Positions 34,587 to 46,434 of a stretch of DNA of 64,000 nucleotides are shown one piece after another (the first letter of the stretch is position 1; every line of letters begins with the position of its first letter). The translations under genes and the position numbers were made by a program. The stretch is from NCBI RefSeq assembly GCF_001640805.2, contig NC_066844.1, positions 11,808,723 through 11,872,722 of the forward strand, in the 5' to 3' direction. Source of the stretch: Lates calcarifer (lineage: Eukaryota > Chordata > Actinopteri > Centropomidae). The notes beneath the pieces are model-generated. The model did no database searches, was not told the origin of the DNA, and saw only the letters and a list, made by a program, of their open reading frames with translations.

Positions 34587-35039
34587 GTGAAGCCTCAATG
34601 AACATACAATATGAGTTTTGGTAACTGCATTTAAAACTAGAGAAAATTATCTTTGAAGAAGCTTTTATTCCCATGATTTAAGTTATTTTTCCTCAAATTG
34701 GAAACTGTGGGCAGACTAAAGTGTTAAAAACAACACTTAATTTGTCCTAACCAAATAAAAAATGTTTAACTGGATGTCAGTGTGTACAGCGCACAGTTGA
34801 AGTCATTGGTACACTCATTTATGATATCAATTACTCTGCAGTATGTCATAACTAATTTATTTTATGTCACCTAACTTTTCTACAGGGAATAAAAACTAAA
34901 CAGATTAGAAACCTAAAAATTCTGAAAATGGCTGCACTTACTGTGTTTGCCATTTTATATTTATTCTGTGTCTAAAATTAATTCAAAAATAAGATTAAAG
35001 CCTGTTTAAAAGAAAAAAGAGGACAAATGAGGGGGAGGG

Positions 35040-35330
35040 AGGTGTGTGATCAGTCCCAGATTAATTCTGTGGCAGGGCAATGAGTCCAAACACACAGTCA
35101 GCATCATTAAGAACTGTCCTCAGAGACAAGAACAAGGAGTGGTCTGACACCCCCCCACAGAGCCCTGATCTCAACATCATGGAGTCAGTCTGGGATTACA
35201 TGTAGAGACAGAAAACACTGAGACAGCCTGAATCCACAGGGGAACTGAGGCAACTTCTCCAAGATGCTGGAAAAACTACCTAAGTACAGGTGTACTTTTA
35301 CTGCACTTCACATCAGGTTAATTGTTGAAT
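35040..35330 (+). pseudogene. Tc1-like transposase fragment (C-terminal end)
   Basis: One frame reads RTVLRDKNKEWSDTPPQSPD then LNIMESVWDYM followed by a stop, then RQKTLRQPESTGELRQLLQD. SPDLN-I/M-E-S-VWD is the region of the third catalytic acid of Tc1-like transposases. Only this C-terminal part survives, and it contains an in-frame stop. It is a different family from the DD38E-type copies. Confidence 0.8.
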
Positions 35331-35644
35331 AAAAATTAATCATGGGATTATTTTTGACAGCATCCTCACTCACCATTAGTACCTAAAACTGCCTAAAACA
35401 TTTGCAGTACTGTATATCTCAATATAAATCAAATTTCTGTTGAACTTAGAGGTTCCTTTTTACTCCTAAGTGAGATGTGAAGATACCATAAGGTCAATTT
35501 TAAGGCTACCCCTTGCATGTCAACTATTTGATGGATCATGATGGGAAGACCCTGCTTTAACTCACAGAATGTCAGTGGACAAGTTGTTAACTTTTTTTTA
35601 ATTGCCTCACAGTTCATACACAGAGCAGTGCAGGAGCAACAGGC

Positions 35645-35930
35645 TGTAAACTTTACAAACAGATCTTTTATTAAAATGACAAAACCACAAAACTAACTGT
35701 AGAGATAAGTACCTGATGAATAATGGAGAACAGAGTGATACCGCGATGGAGGCAGTGTGGGTGTCAGGGGAGAGTTGTATGCTAGTCATGAGAATGGACA
35801 CAGCTAAAGCTGAAACCTCCGGTAATGTGATGAGTTAAAACCGGCTGAGGTGGTGTCAGAGGGTGTCAGAGAGATAACTGAGCTATGACCAAGATACCAA
35901 CTTTATGTTTGCAGTGTCTCCACTATATTT
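35645..35930 (+). repeat. Unclassified dispersed repeat R1, copy 2
   Basis: This is a direct relative of 32885-33200. Shared segments include ACAAAACCACAAAACTAACT-like text, GAGGCAGTGTGGGTGTCAGG and CTATGACCAAGATACCAACT. Confidence 0.75.
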
Positions 35931-36309
35931 GATTTATAGTGACGGCCCAAAACAGGAAAATTATTGCTGCTGCTGCTATAGCAGCAATCATAAATTTGCC
36001 CAGTTGAGCCAAGAGGGAGAAAGGGAAAGATGAGACAAAGAGAAGCAAATAGTAGCTAACAATAAGTCAGATTTGTATTTATATTTTCCATTTTCTACTG
36101 GTTACATTTTGGTGGTTGGACATCACAAAACAGGTTTTTGGCCATAACTCAAGAATTCACACACTAATTAACTGCAACCGGACTGGTGGGCAGAGGCATA
36201 CAACCACAAGTGGGTAGTTATAGTTATTTTACTTATTATTGTATTGGTCAACTAGCAGAGACAACAAGACTCCAAGAAGTCAATGCATCTGGTCACTGGT
36301 TGCCAAAAT

Positions 36310-36470
36310 AGTCATTATGTTAAGCTAAGCTAGTTTACCTGCTGGCTCTAACTTCATAGTTAACAGACTTGAGAATGGTATCAGTCTTCCTATCTATGCA
36401 TGAGAGCAAAGTGTATTTTGTTTATTATTATTGTATTTCTCAGAATATTGAACTATTCCTTTAGCATCAT
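36310..36470 (+). repeat. Teleost dispersed repeat end (ATTGAACTATTCCTTTA type)
   Basis: Ordered segments are GTTAAGCTAAGCTAG, CTGCTGGCTCTAACTTCATA, GAGAATGGTATCAGTCTTCC and AATATTGAACTATTCCTTTA. They match a common teleost non-autonomous repeat that ends in this last phrase. Assignment from memory. Confidence 0.55.
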
Positions 36471-36897
36471 AATACAAATTCATAATAAGCCAACACAGAC
36501 AAGTCCCAGAAATTGTAAATAATCATAACAGCTACTGTGGTCAGAATCCATCTGCTGATTATCATGTGATATTTTTGAAAGCTAAGAAACGTGGACCTGG
36601 AATTAGGATTGTTTTGTCAAACAGTTTCTGAAGATTAAGGAGTTATACTTAATCTTTTTTTTAATGATAGGTGGGTTTATGTTGTGTGTGTTCTTGTTTC
36701 CTGTGTTGTTACTCTGTGCTGTTATTTAACTATGTTATTTGACTGTGGAACTGCGGTTTAAATTTGAAAATAAATATCTTAAGTTACACTCAAAATTATA
36801 TGATTGCATTTCAAAACCTTTTTTGTTTGTTCAGAATCAAACTGAAAAACCAAATACTACCAGTGTTGTTATTGCCTTTATTTATCCTTTTTTCCAG

Positions 36898-37021
36898 ATA
36901 TTGATGAGTGCACAACTGGCACCCACAACTGTTCATATGGACAAACCTGCCATAACCTGCAGGGGGGCTTCAGATGTCTCTCCTTTGACTGTCCTCAAAA
37001 TTACAAGAGGGTGTCAGACAC
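36898..37021 (+). CDS. fbln2: fibulin-2 exon: calcium-binding EGF module 10
   Basis: The exon has 124 bases, entering in phase 1 and leaving in phase 2; it is the only asymmetric EGF exon. The acceptor is TTATCCTTTTTTCCAG and the donor GACAC|GTGAGT. It encodes [27 protein letters not shown] and [15 protein letters not shown]. This is the last EGF module, with the FRC-L-FDCP-NY ending typical of the final EGF in fibulins. One N-glycosylation sequon (NCS) is present. The junction codon with the next exon is AC|G (Thr). Confidence 0.94.
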
Positions 37022-39400
37022 GTGAGTCACATTTATCTCTCAGGATCTTTAAAATCCAAAATGTTGTGCTTTAATGTTGTCTGTTTCTTATCTGACTTTG
37101 CATGTCACTACAGCAATGTGTTAAAACTCTTCAAAGTACTATCAAGTTCAGCATTTTCCTAAGCAGTCTTATTGGGAGACAGGACCAATAAAATCTCTGT
37201 TCACAGTATATGTGAGGTTATTTTACAGTATCCTGGGCATTAAAAATCTGGCATACTGCCCCTTTTAAGCATCAACCTGAATCTGGGGTTTTTTGTTAGG
37301 GTTTCCCCTTAGTTCCTCTCAGCCTACACTCCTCTAATGAGAAATACTGTACATTCATTCAGATGGCTTTGATCAGCCTGGTGCTTCCTGGGGCAGTCTC
37401 TGCAGCTCTCCCTGCTCTTCACTCCAGTGGACAGAAAGAGGGTTATCAAGTGTTATCAAGAGACACCTTGTTATGGCCCTAGTGTAAGGGGTCATCTTTT
37501 TTTTTTTTTTTGTGTGTGTGTGTGTGTTTGTATGTGGTGTTGCTCTCTCTCTCCTCTCCAGGTGATCGCCCCTCATCTTGACCATGTGTACTGACCATAA
37601 CCCTGTAGTCTTCCTTGCTCAGATGTACAACCACAACCAACGCCTTATGCGTTGGACTCTCTTGGTACAGCGGTACAATTGAAATTAAACACAAAAAAGG
37701 GTGTGACAATGTGGTGGCTGATGCTCTGTCTCGTGGGTAGGGTGATAATGCCCTTACTGATGAAACATGGTGAGTAACAAAACAATGACAGTATAACTAT
37801 ACAGTGTACTATATAATATCTAGTGTATGGATATGGTCGTGGTTATAGTTTGATGTTTGTAGTTGAACCCACTTGAGTGGGGGTGGGGGTGTTACGGCCC
37901 TAGTGCCAGGGGTCTCATTTTTTTGTGTATGTGGTGGTGCTCTCTTGCTCCTCTCCAGGTGATCACCCCTCCTCCTGTATGCAGCTGTCAGTAATTACTG
38001 GCAGAAGCGAAAAAGGGGAGAGAGCAAGACGCCAGTTGGGGCCAGTGGGCCACTGTATGCCTGTCAGGTCGGTGGTGTGAGCCAAGTCGGTGGTGAGGGC
38101 TATAGTAACAGCATGTTGAGCTCCTTTCAGTGGAAAGGAGGGTGTTTGGTGTGATTGTTAAACTTATCTGTGTTTTCCTGTTTCGTTGTTTGTAGATCGT
38201 GGGTTAACCTGGTTCCTCGTTGTTTTGTTGTAAATAAAAACTTCTTTTTGGTTGCACATTGGTTCAGCCTTGTTTGCTCAGTTGAGAGACATCTTTGATT
38301 CATGGGCAGAATTGGCAAGCATTGAGACAGACAACTGAGATGAGAATATCTATTGGTCTGCCCTTAGTGCCACCCTGAGATTCATTGCAACAGCTTCCAT
38401 GACACTCTCCTTTTGGAATGAAAATGAAATGTCATTTACTGTACATTACATCAAGCTTTACTCCAGGTTGTAAATTCTGATGTGTGATTGATAAGCAGTC
38501 ACAGAGCATTGGAATAGAACAGGCTGGAACAACCCTGCAAGCAGCCACTAGAGGATGCCCACTTTCTACACTCGCACTGGACTGCTATACTGCACTGTGC
38601 TTTCACTGAAAAAATGAAAGGGGTAGTGATGGGGACTAACAATGCCACATTTAGCAAAATTAATAGTTTAACTACAAGTCCTAGAAGCACTCCTTTAGCA
38701 CAGTATCATTCTGTAAAATCAAACATTCATATCCAGTTGCATAATATGTCTTCTTATAAGTGGCTAGGTTTCACAGCCAAACACACATAACATCATTATA
38801 TTTTATCTGCTACACAGATTGTTCATCCACACTACCCCATCCTCTAATTCAAGAGAGTATCCAACAACAATAACAAGAGAGAGGGGATCTGTGTACACAC
38901 AGAGGGAGGGAAATGAAAATCAAACTTTATTTTATTAATTGTGTAATGAATTCCTTGCCATTAATTAATCATTGAAGTGGATGGAACTACACTGAAAAAC
39001 TGTCTCTGACAGCCAGATGTTTTATATTGTAATAAATGACACCACAAAATAACAGGGGCATTTGTTTATTATATTACTTAACAGTAGATGTTTATTGATA
39101 TGAAATAGATGTGTCAAGTTACTTTTGCTGTGTGTAGCCTCATACATCAGTGCCACCACAAACACAGTAATGAGAAAGAAACATGCAAATTTTGAAAAGC
39201 TGGTAGCAGGACTCACAGCCAAGAAAAAGCTTTACAGGTAAAAGATGCTGAATACATTTGTTTTTTACCAGTAAAATGCACTTACCATCACTTCTATTAA
39301 TTTTGCAGTATAGTTTTTCAATGCACCAAAAGTACCTAGCCTCTAAATATTGTCATTCTCTTCTTTCCTGTTCCTTTTTCTTTTTTTAACTCATTTTCAG
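37022..39400 (+). other. fbln2: fbln2 intron (EGF10 to C-terminal domain)
   Basis: The intron is 2379 bases. It holds a rearranged Ty3/gypsy fragment (37473-38310). The rest, 38310-39400, is featureless apart from the TTTCTTTTTTTAACTC tract before the acceptor. Confidence 0.8.
37473..38310 (+). mobile_element. Rearranged Ty3/gypsy LTR retrotransposon remnant
   Basis: There are three pieces. (1) 37473-37570 is a partial LTR start (TTATGGCCCTAGTGTAAGGG) with an expanded T/GT tract. (2) 37585-37740 is the end of an RNase H domain: TDHNPVVFLAQMYNHNQ and RWTLLVQRYN, then after a 1-base frameshift the phrase VVADALSRG and a stop. (3) From about 37889 a second LTR begins GTTACGGCCCTAGTGCCAGG, preceded by a purine-rich GAGTGGGGGTGGGGG tract placed like a polypurine tract. 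It carries AATAAA near 38234. The two LTR starts align, so everything between the first LTR start and RNase H has been deleted. The element is dead. Confidence 0.8.
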
Positions 39401-39761
39401 GCGCTGTGAGCGGGTCAGCTGTCCCAGCAATTCCTTAGACTGTCAGAAATTTCCTGTAAGGATCACATACTACCAGCTCAACCTCCAGACAAACATCATC
39501 ATCCCAGCACAGATCTTTCGAATCGGACCTTCCCCCGCATACTCTGGTGACCATATTGTCATCAGCATCACCAAGGGCAATGAGGAGGGCTACTTCAGCA
39601 CCAGGAAGCTAAACAGCTTCATGGGTGCTGTCTACCTACAGAGACAAGTCCGTGAGCCCAAAGACTTCCTAATAGACGTGGAGATGAAGCTGCTGAGGCA
39701 GGGGAAGTTAACTTCGTTCCTTGCCAGGATATATGTCTTCATCACAGCCAGCACTATGTAA
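39401..39761 (+). CDS. fbln2: fibulin-2 terminal exon: fibulin-type C-terminal domain and stop
   Basis: The acceptor is TTAACTCATTTTCAG. The exon supplies the last base of a Thr codon and then 119 codons, ending at TAA 39759-39761. It encodes RCERVSCPSNSLDCQKFPVR, then ITYYQLNLQTN, FRIGPSPAYSGDHI, NEEGYFSTRKLNS, VYLQRQV and DVEMKLLRQGKLTSFLA, ending IYVFITASTM. This is the fibulin C-terminal module (FC domain), which in the family takes part in binding other matrix proteins. NEEGYF-TR-LN followed by VYLQR-V-EP-DF and DVEMKL-RQG matches fibulin-2 rather than fibulin-1 C or D as I recall them, so fbln2 is preferred over fbln1. Confidence 0.95.
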
Positions 39762-40270
39762 CACCAAACAGATTGAGAAAGAGACCATTTCATATGTTAC
39801 AATTTTTTTTATATGTGCAGACTCTTTTATTAATGATGATCCAAGCCCCACCCCCACACACATTCATACATGTTCAAGTATCTTGTAAAATGTTGCAAAA
39901 AAAGCAGGTTTTCTGTTTGTTTCTCTGAATATTGTATTTTCTGAGAAACCTTGTGTTTGACTCTTGCTCACATGATATAGTTTTTATCCACCACTGTTGT
40001 TAAGGTGTGCTCAAGCTGTTTGTTAATACAGACAGTGGCAGTGGCAGTGCTCTGCTCTACTCTTTTTAAAATTCTTGCTCTCCTGAAAGTCTGAAGATAC
40101 AAGTAAACCACCACCAAAGCACCTGAAGTTAAAGGCACCTTTCACTGTGTAGGCCTGAAACTGATTAAATGTGCCAAAAATTGATCAGATGACTCAAATA
40201 TCTAACTGAATTGTTTTGATCAATTATGTAGTTAGTTTAATAATTAGAATAAAGTGTAAAAAGAAACATA
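39762..40270 (+). other. fbln2: fbln2 3' UTR (approximate)
   Basis: The UTR starts right after the stop. It contains an AC-rich segment and AT-rich stretches. An AATAAA at 40248-40253 sits about 490 bases past the stop and is the likeliest end. A second signal at 40646-40651 could give a longer form. The true cleavage site cannot be read without transcript data. Confidence 0.6.
40248..40253 (+). terminator. fbln2: Candidate polyadenylation signal AATAAA
   Basis: AATAAA in GAATAAAGTG, the first canonical signal downstream of the fbln2 stop. Confidence 0.55.
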
Positions 40271-40645
40271 AATGAAAGAAATGTATAAACAGCTGTAGGA
40301 CTGTGTAGAACAGGGCTGAGCCACACACACAGAGCGAAGAGAGAGAAGCAAGCACTTCGGCCACATCCTTCCAGCAGGATGGTACAGAGGTGTAGGCATG
40401 TTTATTTGTACTTTAAAACATGACCACCATGAAAATAACCTTTTGCTTTTCTGATTCACTACTTTGTTCTTGCTAACACTGCTCCCTCTGTTCACTCACT
40501 CTCTGGCTGGCTGCTCTCTCTCTGTCTCACCTTATTTTATTTTATTTCAGCATTTGTTTGTTTGTTTTTGTTGTATTGTCTTGGCACAAATTTATCTGAC
40601 TGTATTTTTATTCTTTTTCCTGTGTTTCGTGAAATATAGGAGTAA

Positions 40646-40651
40646 AATAAA
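40646..40651 (+). terminator. fbln2: Alternative polyadenylation signal AATAAA
   Basis: AATAAA in GTAAAATAAATTTC. It would give a 3' UTR of about 0.9 kb. Confidence 0.35.
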
Positions 40652-41809
40652 TTTCAATTTAGTTTGAATTAAATAATTGAAATTTGGATTGATCTTACCA
40701 AATGATCAGAGATGAAAGGGAAATGTAAAATCAGTACAGTATTAATTATTGATGTATTTAGTTACACTTTTTTATTAACTTGTCAATTTAAGTGTGGATA
40801 GAAAAAAGCAGCAGATCCTTCAAATAGCACATTTTGCATTAAGCATAAGCATTTGGTGTATACATTTTTATAAAGATGTGACCTGATGACATGTAAGTGC
40901 CAAAAAATCAGTGCACATCACACATTAATGTATAGAAAATTTTAGCACTAAGAATATGAATGTAGCGTTATTGATGATCATTTTATTGCTCCATGTTATA
41001 TTCCTTAATTAATGGAAATAGCTTTCTACATTACTGTGTTGTAATTATCTCAGGGTAAAAATCATGTCATTCTGTATATGCCAGACAAATTCCTATGTAA
41101 TGTGCAGGAATAAACTAGTCAGCTGTTATAGCTCCAGACTGGCCTCACACAGCATGTACAGTTTCAGATGTCACATGACATTTCCATCTATAAACCAATC
41201 AATAAATGCTGATCAAACTGTTATCATTTCCTCAATGAAAGTACAGATTAAATTCTAGCAGTCAGTTTTTCATTATCAGCGCTGATGAGCTAATATCCCC
41301 ATCTACTGGTGAAAGAGTCATTAGACCAGGGCCTCACTCCCTACAGCTCCATCCTATTATATTATATTAAGTGAATATTTATTTATTTTGTATCAATTGT
41401 ATCAACATTTAATTTTAGATGTTATTTTGAAAATCACCTGCTTCAGAGTAACTCTGAGCACTTCTTATCTTAACAGTTTTATCCTGGAACATTTTAGTGT
41501 GCGTTACACCCTCCAACATTCCCACCCGGAAAGTGTGTGTGCTTTGCTACCCCAGCCTATTAATACATCCCAACAGATAGCCTCTCAAATGGAAAGTAGG
41601 CAGGGTGAATCACTCCCAGGTCACCATATAAATAAACAGTGCACTGAATTTTAGAAGCTATATTCTCAACACTGATATTTCTGGGATAAAGCTACTGTGT
41701 GACAAAGTAATGGACAAACCAAGTTAAAGTGTCATAATAAGGTACTGTTCCAGCATGAGACTGCAGGACAGATTCAAAGCTCCTTGGCATAGATTCTTTT
41801 AGTTGAGGT

Positions 41810-41925
41810 GGGGTTGTAAAGGGCCTGGAAATTTCCAGAAACTTTCTGGAAACTTTCCATGGGAAGTTAAGCTGGGGAATTTTAGAAATAACTGTTAGTT
41901 TCCAACTTGGAATAACAGATAAACT
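41810..41925 (+). repeat. Dispersed repeat with GGAAACTTTCCATGGGAAGT core
   Basis: A run of GGAAATTTCC/GAAACTTTC motifs, then TCCATGGGAAGTTAAGCTGG and GGAATTTTAGAAATAACTGT. I recognise similar text as a scattered teleost repeat. Only one copy is here. Confidence 0.4.
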
Positions 41926-42029
41926 ATCCTCAACTAAATCACACTCTAACCTATAGTCTTGTATGAACAGAAAACTGGCAGAGGAAACAACATCACAGTT
42001 GAGCTACCATGATAGCTTGCCTTTTAAAT

Positions 42030-42113
42030 TCAAGTCAAGTCTATTTTTATTTATATTGCACCAAATCTCAACAGACGCTATCTCAGGGCACTTTTCATAT
42101 AAGGCTTCAGATT
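42030..42113 (+). repeat. Teleost dispersed repeat, CAATT-tandem type (partial copy 3)
   Basis: ATTTTTATTTATATTGCACC, then AAATCTCAACAGACGCTATC and TCAGGGCACTTTTCATATAA. It is a diverged start of the 2493-2745 family, truncated after about 80 bases. Confidence 0.6.
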
Positions 42114-43057
42114 TTAATGCAATTTGAACTGCTGGCTGCTGGTTATTCACTGGCTAAGATCTGATTTCTAGACCATGTACAAATCTGCAATTAAGTTTCT
42201 GATTGCTTGTGCCGGGTCTGTGTACATGTTGCTTTTGATTCATGGTGGCTTTAACGCACTGAAGGAACAGAGTCTTGGGTTGTAATAAATTATTGCTATT
42301 ATAGTCTTATCTTGATTACAATATCTACAATGACTTTTTGAAAAGTAGTGCCCCACTATTTTGATTTCATCTACACCTTGGTACTGAGCACTTGCTGCTG
42401 TGATATTTTTGCATTTTCCAAGTATGTGTGTGTGTGTGTGTTCATGTTCAGTGCTGTAATATTTCAGCTTTGGCTTTCTGCTGGTGGTTTTTCTGTTTTA
42501 GTACAAAACACAACTATCTAAAACACCACTTCTTGTGAACCATAAAGTGAAAGACCCACCAGATTTCAAGGCTTTTGAAATGTAACCAAATGTAACTAAA
42601 TTATACCCATCCCAGTTAATCTCAACAGTTAAAAACGCTTAATTGGGAATGGATAATATAGAAGTTTGTTTAGGAAACTGCTCAGCCAGCACAGTGGTAA
42701 CACTGGTCTGTAGTGAGTGGCCTCTTCCCTCTCTGCTGAAGTCTGAACACATCCGGCTATTGAGGTGACATCCCAGACGTGGGGGTGTGTTCTCTGATTA
42801 TGTGTCTCAACTTGAAAGGCTTATCAAGACAACTATACGTGATGAGGTCCCACCTTGTTATTGTAACATGAGAACAAGCAGACCTCCAGTAACATATTCT
42901 GCTCATGTCTTAAATAGCAACAGGTTCATTTCACCATGTCTACTAAACAGTTGTAACCTCAATATATATATAGGTTTCAACATATTTCTCAAAAATGAAA
43001 ATCCACTGAGACTCTGCTGGTTTTCCCTTAAGATCTTTTATCGGAGGGAACGACAGC

Positions 43058-44940
43058 TAATTAAAGCTGCGAGCAGCATTGATTGGGCCCTCATAACCCC
43101 TCACCTGTTGGGGGTGCTGGCCAGCTGCCAGTGCACTGTGCACTTTTGTGTGTGTAAATTCTTAAATGACCCAAACAAAACTGTAAAGACTGCATCAATC
43201 CATGCTCAGCTTTGGCAAAGGGAAGACATATGGGAGAAGATGAGGAGAGTGAAGAAAAGAAATGATGGAGTTACAGAGGAAGAGCAGTTACTGACCACTG
43301 TGTCCTGAATACACAAATACAAACAGACCTAGTCACTTTCAAACAATGTAGGCTTAATTACCACAGAAATACATGTTCTTTTGATAATCACAATGGAGCT
43401 TGTAGGTTCAATTTAACATTACCACACACCAGGTTATCTATGGTGTGATAAAATGTATTGTATAAAATAGGGCTATTTTTTAGGTTAATGGGTTATGCTG
43501 ATAGAGCTCCCTCTGCTGGATCACAAGCAAACTACTTCAAATGGTCTGATGCACTTTAAGACTGCAGCCTACACTTCAGATCATTGCAGTTCAAATATGA
43601 ACTTTTAATCCATGTTTGAATAAACATTTGATTTTCAAACAAAAAATGACAGCCCTATTATAAAACCAATTAGATAGAGTTTTGTTTGAGGCACATTTCT
43701 ATAATTTAAATCCAATTATCCGTTATTCAAACACCTCCTGTTTCCAGTAGGTGGCACTATGACTGCAGCTGAATATCGTCACGTACATGTGTTCAGGCCA
43801 TGACACTCATCAGACATGTGAAGTCTGGGGCAGACTGGACAGTGCATATGGGACTTACAACAACTTCCTGTTTCATGGTGAAGCATCAAACCTCACCACA
43901 CCGCCACAGCAAGGGCTTCACATGAAGACCCACAGTCTTCACCATATAATACCTTTATTATATTAGTGCTTTTTTGGCCACATTTGAGGTGAATCAGATC
44001 AACCCACCTGGATGAAACGACAACGGGACACATTTCCTTCTGTGGCTCTCGCTAAGACCAGTGTGTCATCATCGGCTTTTCACTGTATTTTGAAGCTTAA
44101 TCAGCCCAGACTGACCAAATGCTGCATGAGACAATGAGAGTAGAAACTTAAATCAACATCATTTCCTGTTGTCAATAGGTGACACTATGGCTATACCTGT
44201 TTAGTGGGACGTAGATGTGTTCACGACAGGCCTATTGTCAAAAATGGGGCAGATTGGACAAAGTATAACAGAGTTATAGCAAGTTAAATGCAACTTCCTG
44301 TGTCATGGCGATACATCGAACTTTGAGGTGCTACCACGGCCATGCCCTTTGATATTCTGTAAATCTTTTGATAACTTTTAAGTCACAAACTCATTAAGAG
44401 TATCCTAACCAAGGTTGAAGTCAATATGATGAAATTTGTAGGTTTGAGGCCATGGCGCCCCCAGACTTTTTTGTACATCTTGGCATGTTACGCATGTGGG
44501 CCGAATTTTGTCCATCTAGGACAAACTAAGCTAAACAATGATAAGGGTGTTTCATCCCCAAATGGCAAAAAATAAACAAAAATTGTATATTAAAATCAAA
44601 ATGGCCGACTTACCATAGGTTTGAGGCCATCACATCAAAAGACTTTTTTGTGTGTCTATGTTACATATTGGCACCAAGTTTCGTCCACCTAGGACAAATT
44701 AAGTCCAATGGCAAGGCAAGTCATTTTGCCACTCCCATCAGTACGACCCCTATAGATGTATTCAGGGAGGGACTCTTATAGAACATGTTGAGTTTGGGCC
44801 AATTGGGACATTGTATATCTGAGCTACCACTCCATGTAAAAGTACTGAATACGCCGCGCTGCTGCTGACACGCCCCTCAACGCAACCTCACAATTTTCAC
44901 AGTAAGGCATCATGAAGGTCTTAAGGCTGTTGTAACATCC
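43058..44940 (-). repeat. Modular dispersed repeat, reversed copy M8
   Basis: It starts TAATTAAAGCTGCGAGCAGC, the complement of the shared end of M1, M2 and M6. Reverse-complement landmarks follow in order, for example AGGTGGCACTATGACTGC, CATATGGGACTTACAACAAC, TTCATGGTGAAGCATC and GTGTTCAGGCCATGAC. It is the longest single copy in the window (about 1.9 kb). Confidence 0.8.
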
Positions 44941-45542
44941 CTGGTTGAATGATGGTACTGGCTCTGTTTAAATACTGATGGAACACCTTTATTGGACAAT
45001 TACATTAAATAAAATATATACAAATATATAAAATATACAAAAACATTACTCACTCCCAAATCCAATGTGAATTTAAAATGAAATCAACCACATTTTAATG
45101 AAACAAAAATTATGAAATACTGAAGATATTTATTGTCTGTTCATATCATGAAATGTCTGCCCTTTTTATCCCTTTTAAACTAACATTTGTCATAATAATT
45201 ATTTGCAGTCTTATGCATTCTATATATATATTACAGAACACTAATCAACATCAGAAACTACAGTATAGCATAGTAGGCTAAAGAAATTCACAGTGACACA
45301 ATCAACGAGAGGCTTGCCTAAAGAAAGTCTCAAAATAATGAACACAAAATGGAACACTGGCTTAAATTAAATACAGACCTTTGTGCCTCTGCCGGTGCTA
45401 AACATATTGAGACCCATACCGACAACAGCTGAAAACCCGCGAGTTTTACTCGTATACGCTCCGTCTGTTTTTCTACCGGTGACATCCCCTTCAAAATAAA
45501 AGTCCCGGTAAACGTCATAAATTAAATACTGTATTGACATAC

Positions 45543-46085
45543 CAATGTCATCAGGCCAGGACACTTTGTGTGAAGTTTGGCCCAGATTGAACAACGTATG
45601 CATGAGTTACATCAACTTTTTAGCTCATGGCGAAACACTGAAATTGGTTACAGCACCACAGGATCACCTTTAAACAGATTGCAACAATTTTCACAATTGG
45701 TCATAATGAATGAATGAATTTCCTGACCAGATTTGAAGTGCATCGGGTCAACCGGCTAACATTTGATGAATGTTTAGATATGAGTGTGTGCAGGCCAGGA
45801 TCATTATCAAACCTGTGAAATTTGAAACTTGAGAGGCCGTCATGGCCACACCTTTTGATATTCTATAAAGTTTCTAATAACTTTTAATTTTTAACAAACT
45901 TATTAAGAGTACTTCACCAACTTCCTCTACGTTTGAGGCCATGGCGTCAGGAGACTTTTTTGTACTTATTAGCATGTTACACATGTGCCAAATTTCATCC
46001 ACCTAGGACATACTAAGCCCAATGGCAAGGGGGCTTTAAAAAATTCCAGCAGGTGCTATAGAGCCATTTTGCTGCGCCTATGTGT
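45543..46085 (-). repeat. Modular dispersed repeat, reversed copy M9 (partial)
   Basis: TCATCAGGCCAGGACACTTT, CATGGCGAAACACTGAAATT and CACCTAGGACATACTAAGCC mark the family in reverse. A short forward piece (GAGGGCCTAAACATGCTCAA) lies separately at about 46625-46644. Confidence 0.7.
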
Positions 46086-46350
46086 AAGAATGGAAAATCA
46101 GCTAAATGCAGAATAAAAAGTTGGAAGTTATGTTGAAGGTGAATGTAAAACTGGAGCTGGAAGCTTAAGTGCATTAAATGGAAAAAGAGAGAGCAGAAAC
46201 ATGTTGTAGAATCAGCTTAAAGGCAAATAATACACAGCCAAAGCTGGATGTTGAAATACAAAGCCTTAGAATACAGTGAAAGAAGAAATTCTTTGACAAA
46301 TGATCTGAAGAAGTTTAAGAACAGTTAAAATTGAGAGAACTAGGTCACAG

Positions 46351-46394
46351 TTGCATGTGTGTGTGTGTATGTGTGAGTGAGAGAGAGAGAGAGT

Positions 46395-46431
<37 letters not shown>
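46351..46431. repeat. (TG)n(GA)n microsatellite
   Basis: GTGTGTGTGTATGTGTGAG followed by long GA runs, seen directly. Confidence 0.95.

Positions 46432-46434
<3 letters not shown>

Larger units (their letters stand above)
34587..36897 (+). other. fbln2: fbln2 intron (EGF9 to EGF10)
   Basis: The intron is 2311 bases. It contains a Tc1-like fragment (35040-35330), R1 copy 2 (35645-35930) and a teleost repeat end (36310-36470). Confidence 0.8.
40670..43057. other. Intergenic sequence downstream of fbln2
   Basis: No exon is recognised. It contains small repeat fragments at 41810-41925 and 42030-42113. The open frame starting at 42787 ends inside a modular repeat and shows no domain. Confidence 0.7.

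Noticed and set aside
42787..43308. 173-aa open frame downstream of fbln2
   Set aside because: Its second half is read through the reversed end of a modular repeat (M8). No domain and no splice context.
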